Positions 52,186 to 61,019 of a stretch of 64,000 nt of DNA are shown here, in pieces (the stretch's first letter is position 1; each line of letters begins with the position of its first letter). The stretch is from positions 310,001-374,000 of the forward strand of contig JALHOL010000005.1 of the NCBI GenBank assembly GCA_022843025.1. The letters are read 5' to 3'. Made by a program: the position numbers and the translations under genes. The notes beneath the pieces were generated by a model, which made no database searches, was not told the DNA's origin, and worked only from the letters and a program-made list of their open reading frames with translations. This DNA is from Paracoccaceae bacterium. GTDB taxonomy: Bacteria; Pseudomonadota; Alphaproteobacteria; Rhodobacterales; Rhodobacteraceae.

Positions 52186-54369
52186 TTACACCACATGCAG
52201 ATAAGGCACCCCTGCCTGAACCACCCCGATCCGCACCGCAGGCACCCCCGCGTCCACCAGCGCCGCCAGCACCGCCCCGGCCCGATCCTCCGGCACCGCC
52301 GCCAGCAACGGCCCCGCCGTCTGCGGATCGAACAGCAACGCCCCGCGCGGCCCCCCCGGCACGCTCATCCGCCCCATCACGGCAGCCCGGTTCGCAGGCG
52401 CAAGCGTGCTTGCCACACCCTGCGCCGCCAATGCCTCGGCGCCCTGCATCAACGGCAGCGATGCCAGCGAAATCTGCGCCGCCACACCCGATGCCTCCAG
52501 CATCTCCAGCAGATGCCCGGCAAGCCCGAACCCCGTCACATCCGTCATCGCATGGGCCACGGGGGCAAGGGCCGCCGCCGCCCGCTCCTGCGGCACGGCC
52601 ATGGCCGCCCAACAGGCCGCCACCGCCTCGCCTAGAATTGCACCGGGGATACGCGCCAGCGCCATATCCGCCGCCATGATCGTGCCCGACCCCAGCGCCT
52701 TGGTCAGGATCAGCACATCCCCCGGCCGCGCCCCCGCCTTGGTCACAGGCCGCGCCGCCAACCCCGTGATGGTGAACCCGATCGTCAGTTCCGCCCCCAC
52801 GGTCGTATGCCCGCCCACCACATCCGCCCCGGCCGCGCGAAATACCTCACCCGCCGCCGCCATGATCTCGGCCAGCATGTCGGCCTGCAACACCTCGGAA
52901 AGGCGCGGCAGCGTCACCTGCGCCAGCGCAGCCTGCGGCGCAGCCCCCATCGCCCAGATGTCGCCCAGCGCATGAATGGCTGCGATCCGCGCCATCAGGC
53001 GCGCATCCGCACAGGTCGCGCGCAGATGATCGGTGGTGATCACCTGCACCCCCTCGCCATGCCGCAGCACCGCCGCATCATCCCCCGGCCCTGACAGCAC
53101 ATCCCCCCGCACGGGCACCGGCAATCCCCGCAGCGCGGCGCTCAACGCCCCCGGCCCGACCTTTGCCCCGCAGCCACCGCAAAGCGGCTTTTCCCCCATC
53201 GCCTCGGCCAGCCCCAATGCGCCGGGTTCCGGCACAACCCGCGCCATCACAGGATAGGCGTCGAATTTCGCCATGAACTTGCGGTCGATCCGGTCCTTCA
53301 ATCGCCACAGCCACGCCCCGCCCGACCGCAGGCCGAACTTGTCCGCCACCGCCGCGCGGGGCCCCAGCGAAACCAGCTTCAGATAATCCCGCTGCGGGTG
53401 GAACGGCTGCAATGGCAACCCCGCCGCCGCTGCCCGCAGATTGTGCAGCAGCACCGGTGCCGCCCGCACCGCATAGACCCCGGCCTTGGGCCTCGGCGCA
53501 TGGCTCAAAAAGGCGCAATCGCCGGCCGCAAAGATCGCCGGGTCCGACGTTTGCAGATGCCGGTCCACGGTGACAAAGCCCTCGTGCATCGTTAGCCCCG
53601 TCTCGGCCAGCCACCCCTGTGGCCGCGCCCCCGCCACCGACAGGGTGAAATCCGATGCCAGCCTCGCTCCATCCGACAGCATCACATGATCGGCCCCCAC
53701 GGCCACGGGCCGAACCCCCGTCCGGATCACCACAGCCGCCGCATCCAGCCGCGCCAGTAATGTGGCCCGCGCCCGCGCGCCGATATTGGGCAACACCGCC
53801 GCGCTTTGTTCCAGCAGCGTCACCTGCGGCACCCGCCCCGCCGCGCGCAACCGATGGGCCGAGGCCAGCGCCAGTTCCACCCCGCCAACCCCGGCCCCGA
53901 TCAGCACCAGCTGCGGTTCCGCCGGGGCCTTGGCCACAAAGGCCCCCCACCGCCGCGCGTAATCCCCCAAGGGCTTGGCCGCCACCGCATGTTCGGCAAA
54001 TCCCGGCACATCCGGCAGGTCCGACCCGATCCCGATATCCAGCGACAGCAGGTCATAGCGCAGTGCCCCGCGCCCAGCCAACAGCACCTGCTTTGCCGCC
54101 CGGTCGAACCCCACCGCCCGGTCCAGGATCACCCGCGCCCCGGCAAAGCGCGCCAGCCGGACCAGATCAATCATGATCTCATCCGCCCGGTAATGCGCCG
54201 CGATCAACCCCGGCAACATGCCGGTATAGGGGGCCGCCGGGTTCGGATTGATCACCGTCAACCGCACCCCCGGCAGCTTGTCCATCGCCCACATCCGCAG
54301 CACCAGAGCATGGGCATGGCCCCCGCCCACCAGCACGATATCCTGAACAAGGGGGATCGGATCCTGCAT
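52186..54369 (-). CDS. selD: Selenide, water dikinase fused to NADH-dehydrogenase-like FAD domain
   Basis: SelD makes selenophosphate from selenide and ATP, the selenium donor for selenouridine in tRNA and for selenocysteine. The 727-residue protein is a fusion. Residues about 1-385 are a pyridine nucleotide-disulfide/Ndh-type flavoprotein (IVLVGGGHAHALVLRMW, VLIGAGVGGVELALA, IFAAGDCAF). From about 392 it is SelD, with Cys400 and Lys403 in CGGCGAKVGP matching the catalytic Cys17/Lys20 of E. coli, then GPGDDAAVL, DVVGGHTTVGAELTIG and AMTDVTGFGLAGHLLEM. The flavin domain may deliver reduced selenium. The start is ATG 54369; GTG 54393 is possible. Confidence 0.94.
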   Translation of the reverse strand: MQDPIPLVQDIVLVGGGHAHALVLRMWAMDKLPGVRLTVINPNPAAPYTGMLPGLIAAHYRADEIMIDLVRLARFAGARVILDRAVGFDRAAKQVLLAGRGALRYDLLSLDIGIGSDLPDVPGFAEHAVAAKPLGDYARRWGAFVAKAPAEPQLVLIGAGVGGVELALASAHRLRAAGRVPQVTLLEQSAAVLPNIGARARATLLARLDAAAVVIRTGVRPVAVGADHVMLSDGARLASDFTLSVAGARPQGWLAETGLTMHEGFVTVDRHLQTSDPAIFAAGDCAFLSHAPRPKAGVYAVRAAPVLLHNLRAAAAGLPLQPFHPQRDYLKLVSLGPRAAVADKFGLRSGGAWLWRLKDRIDRKFMAKFDAYPVMARVVPEPGALGLAEAMGEKPLCGGCGAKVGPGALSAALRGLPVPVRGDVLSGPGDDAAVLRHGEGVQVITTDHLRATCADARLMARIAAIHALGDIWAMGAAPQAALAQVTLPRLSEVLQADMLAEIMAAAGEVFRAAGADVVGGHTTVGAELTIGFTITGLAARPVTKAGARPGDVLILTKALGSGTIMAADMALARIPGAILGEAVAACWAAMAVPQERAAAALAPVAHAMTDVTGFGLAGHLLEMLEASGVAAQISLASLPLMQGAEALAAQGVASTLAPANRAAVMGRMSVPGGPRGALLFDPQTAGPLLAAVPEDRAGAVLAALVDAGVPAVRIGVVQAGVPYLHVV

Positions 54370-54512
54370 CTTCGCCTGTCTGTCGCCATCCACCCGGCAC
54401 CCTACCCCCCGCCCCCGCGAAAGGTAAGGGGGGCCACCAGCGCCCGATTGTCCCGCCCCGCCACAGGCTGCAGCACTGTTGCGCCACGCGCCCCGCAGCC
54501 CTAGAAAACCCC

Positions 54513-55763
<1,251 letters not shown>

Positions 55764-55770
55764 CCATGCC

Positions 55771-55797
55771 GCTTCATCTTGGCCCAAATACCCAAAA
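55771..55797. repeat. Intergenic repeat copy B
   Basis: GCTTCATCTTGGCCCAAATACCCAAA lies just after the rpoN stop. It matches copy A (about 18791-18817) at all but one base and copy C (58911-58932) closely. Position after a gene end is shared with copy C. Confidence 0.7.
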
Positions 55798-55842
55798 AAA
55801 CCTGAGCCAAGCGCGAACGCGCGCAGGCGAGGCAAAAGCCGT

Positions 55843-55858
55843 GCGGGCGCATGCCCGC
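55843..55858. terminator. Small GC hairpin between convergent rpoN and mnmH
   Basis: GCGGGC-GCAT-GCCCGC forms a 6-bp stem. No strong T run follows on either strand, so termination would be weak. Confidence 0.3.
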
Positions 55859-55863
55859 TCAAT

Positions 55864-56904
55864 TCAATAGGCCGCGATCAACCCCGCAATCCGGTCGGTC
55901 AGCGATTCCAGATCGTCCAGCGCCTCCACCGCCACCTCCGTCACCGGCACCTCCATCCGCGCGCGGTGCTTGCCATAGCGCGGGTCATAGTGCCGCGCCA
56001 TCAACCCCTCGGCCAGATCGACAAACGCCCCCGCCGCCGCCATCGCCCGCCACTCGGCAATCACTTCGCGCGGATGGGCGGGCGCCAGTGACGCCACCAC
56101 CGCATCCAGCCGCGCCACATCCGCCACCAGATCAGCATAGGCGCGCACCAGATATTTCGCCCGCGCCGCGCGCGGGGCCTCGATCGAAATCCGCGGCGCC
56201 GTCACCATTGCCCGCCACAGCTTGGGCGGCAGCCGGCACTCGCCCACCTTCGCGCTCTCGGCCTCCACCACCACCGGGCGGCTTGGGTCCAGCCGCGCCA
56301 GCGCCAGCGCCAGCCGCCCCTCAAATGCCTTCTGGCTCGGCTGTTCTCCCATGTGCCCGAACAGCGATCCGCGATGATTGGCCAACCCCTCCAGATCCAC
56401 CACCTGCACGCCCCGCGCCGCCAGCAGCGCCAGCACCTCGGTCTTGGCTGTGCCGGTATTGCCGTCCAGCACCATCAAGCGATGCGCGAACGGCTGGTCA
56501 TACAGCGCCTCCACCACCAGCCGCCGCCAGCTTTTGTATCCGCCCTGCACCACCTCCACGCGCCAGCCGATCTGGCTCAGGATCGACGCAAAACTCCCCG
56601 ACCGCTGCCCCCCGCGCCAGCAATAAACCAAGGGCTGCCACCCCCCGGGTTTGTCGGCCAGCGGTCCCTCCAGATGCGCGGCGGCATTCTTGGCCACCAG
56701 CGCAGCGCCCACTTTGCGCGCGGTAAAGGGGCTCACCTGCTTGTAGATCGTCCCCACCCGCGCCCGCTCCGCATCATCCAGCACCGGCAGCGATATCGCG
56801 CCGGGAATATGATCCTCGGCCCATTCCGCAGGCGCGCGCACATCGATGATGTCATCGAACCCCAGCGCCAGCACATCGGCCAGACTGTCCAGCTTCACCA
56901 CCAT
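55864..56904 (-). CDS. mnmH: tRNA 2-selenouridine synthase
   Basis: MnmH (SelU, YbbB) replaces sulfur of 2-thiouridine 34 with selenium from selenophosphate in tRNA. The 346-residue protein has an N-terminal rhodanese domain (IIDVRAPAEWAEDHIPGA; active Cys95 in YCWRGGQRSGS) and a P-loop domain (GNTGTAKTEVL from 148). LFGHMGEQPSQKAFE is another family segment. The start ATG 56904 shares a base with the argE stop (TGATG type), so it is coupled to argE. With selD two genes away this completes the selenouridine pathway. No selenocysteine genes are in the window. Confidence 0.95.
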   Translation of the reverse strand: MVVKLDSLADVLALGFDDIIDVRAPAEWAEDHIPGAISLPVLDDAERARVGTIYKQVSPFTARKVGAALVAKNAAAHLEGPLADKPGGWQPLVYCWRGGQRSGSFASILSQIGWRVEVVQGGYKSWRRLVVEALYDQPFAHRLMVLDGNTGTAKTEVLALLAARGVQVVDLEGLANHRGSLFGHMGEQPSQKAFEGRLALALARLDPSRPVVVEAESAKVGECRLPPKLWRAMVTAPRISIEAPRAARAKYLVRAYADLVADVARLDAVVASLAPAHPREVIAEWRAMAAAGAFVDLAEGLMARHYDPRYGKHRARMEVPVTEVAVEALDDLESLTDRIAGLIAAY

Positions 56905-58058
56905 CAGAACCCCGCCTCGCAGGCCGTGACCAGCGCCGCCAGCATCGCCTCGCAGCGCGCCATCTGCTCCACGCTCACATATTCATCCGGCTTGTGCCCC
57001 TGCGCCATCGACCCCGGTCCGCAAATCACCGTGGGCACCCCCAGCCGCGCATCGAACAAGCCGCCTTCCGTGCCAAAGGCCACCTTGATCGTCCCATTCG
57101 CCCCGGTCAGGCCCTTCACGAAATTCACCACCTCCGCATCCGATGGCGTCCCCAACCCGGGATAATCCCACAGCCGCTCGATCCGGATATCCGCCTCGGG
57201 GAACTCCGCCCGCAAGGGTGCCACCACAGCGGCGCATCCCGCACGAACCTCCTCGATCAGCCCCGCCACATCCTCCCCGGCCAGGGACCGGATCTCCCAA
57301 TCCGCCACCGCCGTCTGCGGCACAATGTTCACCTGCACCCCGCCCGCCATCTTGCCCACATGCAGCGTGGTGTAGGGCACGTCATAATCCCCGTCCCGCA
57401 TCCCCTCAGACACCACCCGCGCCTGCACGCCGCGCAGCACACCCACGAAATCCGCCGCCAGATGCAGCGCGTTCAACGCCAGCGGCGCCAGCGCCGAATG
57501 CCCCTCGCGCCCCACGCAGGTTGCCCGCAAGGCGACCTTGCCCTTATGCCCCGTCGCCACGGCCATCCCCGTGGGCTCCCCCACGATGCACATGCGCGGC
57601 CGCACCGGCGCGCCTTCCAGCATCTCGATCATCGACCGCACGCCCATGCAGCCGATCTCCTCGTCATAGGACAGCGCCAGATGCAGCGGCACGCGCAAAT
57701 CCCGCCGCGCCGCGCCCAGCATGGCCGCCACCGCACAGGCGACAAAACCCTTCATATCCGCCGTCCCGCGCCCGTATAGCCGCCCCTCGGCCTCGGTCAG
57801 CTCAAATGGCGGCCGCGTCCAGGCTTGCCCCTCAACGGGGACCACATCCGTATGCCCTGACAGCATCACCCCGCCCACATCCGCAGGCCCCACCGTGGCA
57901 TAGAGATTGGCCTTCCCGCCGCCCGCATCCGGGATCAGCACCGCCTCTATCCCCGCCCCGGCCAGCACGCCTGCCACCCAATCCATCAGCGCCCGGTTGG
58001 GCCGGTCGCTCACCGTGTCAAAGGCGATCAGCCGTTCCAGTATCGCACGCGCATCCAT
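56904..58058 (-). CDS. argE: Acetylornithine deacetylase (M20 peptidase family)
   Basis: ArgE removes the acetyl group from N-acetylornithine in arginine synthesis. The 384-residue protein has M20 metal ligands: His69 and the following Asp71 (SGHTDVVPVEG), Asp101 (GRGTADMKG), the catalytic/bridging Glu pair at 133-134 (YDEEIGCMG) and a later VGEPTGM. A dimerisation domain follows. The start is ATG 58058 because GGAGG precedes it at good spacing; longer in-frame starts are not conserved. Related M20 enzymes deacylate other substrates, so the exact reaction is inferred. It is upstream of, and coupled to, mnmH. Confidence 0.88.
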   Translation of the reverse strand: MDARAILERLIAFDTVSDRPNRALMDWVAGVLAGAGIEAVLIPDAGGGKANLYATVGPADVGGVMLSGHTDVVPVEGQAWTRPPFELTEAEGRLYGRGTADMKGFVACAVAAMLGAARRDLRVPLHLALSYDEEIGCMGVRSMIEMLEGAPVRPRMCIVGEPTGMAVATGHKGKVALRATCVGREGHSALAPLALNALHLAADFVGVLRGVQARVVSEGMRDGDYDVPYTTLHVGKMAGGVQVNIVPQTAVADWEIRSLAGEDVAGLIEEVRAGCAAVVAPLRAEFPEADIRIERLWDYPGLGTPSDAEVVNFVKGLTGANGTIKVAFGTEGGLFDARLGVPTVICGPGSMAQGHKPDEYVSVEQMARCEAMLAALVTACEAGF

Positions 58059-58150
58059 CGGGCAGTCCTCCATTCGCGCCGTCACCTAATCGCATAAGCG
58101 CGCCAAGCGGAAGGCCCGCCCCTTCCCCCCACCCCTGCCCCGGTGCAAAA

Positions 58151-58165
58151 CAGGGTCAGACCCTG
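58151..58165. promoter_or_regulatory. 15-bp palindrome upstream of the secreted protein gene
   Basis: CAGGGTC-A-GACCCTG is a perfect inverted repeat 15 bases before ATG 58181. It may be an operator, or a mobile-type GGGTCAGACCC repeat of the kind scattered in proteobacteria. Confidence 0.4.
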
Positions 58166-58180
58166 ACGAAAGCGATTCCC

Positions 58181-58822
58181 ATGCGCCTGCTCACCGCCGC
58201 TCTTCTGGCCACCCTCGCCGCCCCCGCAACAGCGCAGGAAACCGCACCGCAGCCACCTCGCGATGCCGGGGCCGTGGCGCAACTCATGGCGGCGCAGGCG
58301 CTGCTTGATCTGGGCCTCGCGCGCAAGGATCCGCTCGCCATCCTCGCTGCCGCCCGCCTTGCCGCCGGCATCACCGCCACCGACAGCGACCGCCTTCCCG
58401 ATCCCGCCGGCGACGCCGTTCCCGCCTCCTATCCGGGTGCCGATTTCATGTTCACCGCCGCCCGCGCCTTGGCAAAGGAAGACGACCTCGCCACCGATCT
58501 CATCGCCCGAACAGAGGCAGAGGTCACGCGCACCCCCACCCTTACCGTCATCCGCTCCTCCCGCGGCATCGCGGGCGGCGCAGCGCAGGTCTACACCCTG
58601 CCCTTCTTCGCCGCCGCACTGGCCGAGGTGGGGCTGCTGGGCGATGGCAAATCCAATCTGGACCTCTCCGTCGCTCTGCCCGACGGCACCCCCGTCTGCC
58701 TCGACACCGCCCCCTCCGACCGCGCCCTGTGCAGCTTCACCCCGCCAGAAAATGCCACCCTCTCCATCACCGTGACCAACCGCAGCGAAGCCGCCGCAAG
58801 CTACAGCCTGCTCACCAACTAA
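58181..58822 (+). CDS. Secreted hypothetical protein, 213 aa
   Basis: A predicted periplasmic or exported protein of unknown function. It has a Sec signal peptide (MRLLTAALLATLAAPATAQ, cleavage near ATA-Q). It continues with Ala-rich helices (AQLMAAQALLDLGLARKDPLAILAAARLAAG) and a beta-rich C-terminal part with two Cys (VCLDTAPSDRALCSFTPPENATLSITVTNRS) that could form a disulfide. The end looks like a small pre-peptidase or Ig-like fold, but I cannot place it. Start ATG 58181; the open frame upstream is the shadow of argE. Confidence 0.75.
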   Translation: MRLLTAALLATLAAPATAQETAPQPPRDAGAVAQLMAAQALLDLGLARKDPLAILAAARLAAGITATDSDRLPDPAGDAVPASYPGADFMFTAARALAKEDDLATDLIARTEAEVTRTPTLTVIRSSRGIAGGAAQVYTLPFFAAALAEVGLLGDGKSNLDLSVALPDGTPVCLDTAPSDRALCSFTPPENATLSITVTNRSEAAASYSLLTN

Positions 58823-58841
58823 CCCATTGATATTATATAAT

Positions 58842-58892
58842 TGCTGCGCAGCGAAGACCGCAGCATTTTCGCGCAATGCTGCGCAGCGAAAA
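58842..58892. repeat. Direct 14-base repeats with nested hairpins
   Basis: TGCTGCGCAGCGAA occurs at 58842-58855 and 58877-58890. Each contains the palindrome GCTGCGCAGC. Between them CGCAGCAT (58859-58866) can pair with ATGCTGCG (58876-58883), or TTTTCGC (58866-58872) with GCGAAAA (58886-58892), so alternative folds compete just after the secreted protein gene. Confidence 0.65.
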
Positions 58893-58910
58893 CGAACTTA
58901 CCCTGCCAAT

Positions 58911-58938
58911 TTCACCTTGGCCCAAATACCCATTTCCA
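58911..58938. repeat. Intergenic repeat copy C
   Basis: TTCACCTTGGCCCAAATACCCA matches copies A and B with one changed base in the left half. It is followed by TTTCCACC, which resembles the AATGCCACC after copy A. Confidence 0.7.
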
Positions 58939-59015
58939 CCTGATCGCAAGCGCACCGACAAGCATGCCGGGCGCCCCTCCCACGCCGCGCTTCTTGGAAA
59001 CAAAGGCACCAAAAT

Positions 59016-59045
59016 GAAAATGCCGCGCAGTCTCCTGCGCGGCAT
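59016..59045 (-). terminator. Intrinsic terminator of the iolG transcript
   Basis: ATGCCGCGCAG (59020-59030) and CTGCGCGGCAT (59035-59045) form a perfect 11-bp stem with a 4-base loop. On the minus strand it is followed by TTTTCATTTT. It lies 21 bases after the iolG stop. Confidence 0.85.
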
Positions 59046-59066
59046 CCTGCATCCGTCAGACAGATG

Positions 59067-60068
59067 TCAGAGAACCTCTGCCATCTTCACCACGCGCCCT
59101 TCAGCCACCGACTTTACCGCCGCATCGGCCAGCGCCAGCGCGATCAGCCCGTCCTCGCCCGTCGGTTCCGCCTTGCCCGTCCCGGCCATCGCCGCGATGA
59201 AGGTGGCGATCTCGGCCGCATAAGCCTCGGTGTAGCGGGTCATGAAGAAATCATGCAGCGGCGGGCGGGTATAACCCAAACCGGTCGCCACCTCGATGGA
59301 CACCGGGCGCTGGTTCTCCGCTGAAACCGCCCCCTTCGACCCATGCACTTCGATCCGCTGGTCATAGCCATAGGTCGCGCGGCGCGAGTTTGAAATCATC
59401 GCCTGCTTGCCCGACGCCGTCTTCAGCAGAACCTGAACAGAGTCGAAATCCCCCGCCTTGCCAATCGCCGGGTCCACCAGAACCGCCGCCGTCGCCACCA
59501 CCTCGGTGATCTCCTCACCCAGCAGGAAGCGCGCCATGTCGAAATCATGAATCGTCATGTCGCGGAAAATCCCGCCCGACCGTTTGATGTAATCCACCGG
59601 AGGCGCGCCGGGGTCGCGGCTGGTGATGACCACCATTTCCACATCCCCGATGGTGCCCTTGTCGATCTCGGCCCGCACGGCGCGGAAATGCGGGTCAAAG
59701 CGGCGGTTGAAGCCCACCATCAGCGTGCCCTTATGCGCACGGACCACCTCAAGGCAGGCTTTCACCCGCGCCAGCGACAGGTCAATGGGCTTTTCGCAGA
59801 ACACGGCCTTGCCCGCCTTCACGAAGCGCTCAATCAGATCGGCATGCGTATCGGTCGGCGTGCAGATCACCACCGCGTCGATATCCTTGGCCGCTTCAAT
59901 CGCCTCGATCGTGCGCACGTCACAGCCATACTGATCGGCAATCGCCTGCGCCGCCGCCGGCATGGCATCGGCAACTGCCACCAGCTTTGCCTGCGCGTCG
60001 CCCGTCACGGCCTTTGCATGAACCTTGCCGATGCGCCCCGCACCCAGCAGCCCGAACCTGATCGCCAT
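59067..60068 (-). CDS. iolG: Inositol 2-dehydrogenase
   Basis: A 333-residue Gfo/Idh/MocA-family enzyme that oxidises myo-inositol to scyllo-inosose with NAD+. The N-terminal Rossmann motif is FGLLGAGRIGKVHA, the family lysine lies in FCEKPIDLSLA, and the active-site segment is GGIFRDMTIHDFDMARFLLG with the Asp-x-x-His type catalytic pair. The start is ATG 60068, preceded by AGGAAG. It lies 47 bases after the SDR gene, and both are probably under IolR-type control. Related sugar dehydrogenases cannot be excluded. Confidence 0.88.
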   Translation of the reverse strand: MAIRFGLLGAGRIGKVHAKAVTGDAQAKLVAVADAMPAAAQAIADQYGCDVRTIEAIEAAKDIDAVVICTPTDTHADLIERFVKAGKAVFCEKPIDLSLARVKACLEVVRAHKGTLMVGFNRRFDPHFRAVRAEIDKGTIGDVEMVVITSRDPGAPPVDYIKRSGGIFRDMTIHDFDMARFLLGEEITEVVATAAVLVDPAIGKAGDFDSVQVLLKTASGKQAMISNSRRATYGYDQRIEVHGSKGAVSAENQRPVSIEVATGLGYTRPPLHDFFMTRYTEAYAAEIATFIAAMAGTGKAEPTGEDGLIALALADAAVKSVAEGRVVKMAEVL

Positions 60069-60115
60069 CTTCCTACTCCTTCGCCCGTTCAGGGCCTTTC
60101 CATGCCAACAGGGGA

Positions 60116-60898
60116 TCACTCCCCATAGGCCCCATTCACATTCTGGTCAAAGTCCACCATCGCCCCGGTCATCACGCCGGACTCATCCGACAGAAGATAG
60201 GACACCAGCCCCGCCACATGCCCGGGCTTGACCAGCATCCCGAAGGGCTGCGCCGCTTCGGCCCGTGCCAGCCAGCCGTCATCCGATCCATGAAACCCGC
60301 GCTGAATGGCATCTTCGCCCGGCGTGTCCATCCAGCCCACATTCACCCCATTCACCCGGATGCGATGGGTCCGCAGCGCGTTGGCGCTGTTCTTGGTGAT
60401 ATTGGCCAGCGCCGCCTTGCTGGCCGCATAGCCCGCCAGAAACGATTGCCCGCAATGGCTGCTCATCGTCACGATGTTCACCGCCGCTGCCGGATGGCCC
60501 GCAGCCACCGCCGCCTGCGCAAAGCGCTGCAACGCAAAGAACGGCCCCTTGGCATTGGTGTCCATCAACTCGTCCCACCCTTCCGGTGTGGTATCCAGAA
60601 TGGACCCCCGCGCCGTGGATGCCGCCGAATTCACCAGCGCATTCACCGGACCAAACCGCTTCAGCGCCCGCTCCACCAGTTCCACCGCCTCGCCCGCATC
60701 CTTCATGTCGGCAGGCAAGAAGCGCACATCCGCGCCCTTTGCGCGCAACCCTTCGGCCGCGGCCTCACCCTTGGTCACGTTGCGGCCTGAAATCACCAGC
60801 TTGCGGCAGCCGTCTGCCACCAGCCGCTCGGCAATGGCCAGACCCAACCCCTGCGCCCCGCCAGTGACAACGGCCACGGTTCCCGAATGATCCGGCAT
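60116..60898 (-). CDS. SDR-family oxidoreductase
   Basis: A 260-residue classical short-chain dehydrogenase. The cofactor motif is TGGAQGLG (12-19), with NSAAS near 90. The active site has Ser146/147 (TMSSHCGQ), Tyr157 and Lys161 (YAASK). The C-terminal SDESGVMTGAMVDFDQNVNGAYG is typical. The substrate is unknown; pairing with iolG suggests an inositol or polyol-derived ketone/alcohol. The start is ATG 60898 behind an AAGGGGGG ribosome binding site, and the upstream region carries IolR-like sites. Confidence 0.88.
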   Translation of the reverse strand: MPDHSGTVAVVTGGAQGLGLAIAERLVADGCRKLVISGRNVTKGEAAAEGLRAKGADVRFLPADMKDAGEAVELVERALKRFGPVNALVNSAASTARGSILDTTPEGWDELMDTNAKGPFFALQRFAQAAVAAGHPAAAVNIVTMSSHCGQSFLAGYAASKAALANITKNSANALRTHRIRVNGVNVGWMDTPGEDAIQRGFHGSDDGWLARAEAAQPFGMLVKPGHVAGLVSYLLSDESGVMTGAMVDFDQNVNGAYGE

Positions 60899-60910
60899 GA
60901 TCCCCCCCTT

Positions 60911-60976
60911 GGAACAGCATGTCCCTCAAAACGGAACTTCTATTCCAATTCATCCCCGGTTCAACCGGAATGTTCC
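60911..60976. promoter_or_regulatory. IolR-like operator sites upstream of the SDR-iolG operon
   Basis: GGAA-CTTCTA-TTCC (60933-60946) fits exactly the GGAA-N6-TTCC motif reported for Sinorhizobium IolR. GGAA-CAGCAT-GTCC (60911-60924) is one base off and sits close to the SDR ribosome binding site. GGAATGTTCC (60967-60976) is a tighter palindrome. The sites stand 13 to 78 bases upstream of the start codon, as expected for repressor operators. Confidence 0.55.
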
Positions 60977-61019
60977 ACATGAACGCGTCCGGCTGACGAA
61001 GATCGTCAGGACCGCACCC

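Noticed and set aside
52186-54369. SelD as a selenoprotein (Sec at the active site)
   Set aside because: The active-site codon encodes Cys; there is no in-frame UGA.
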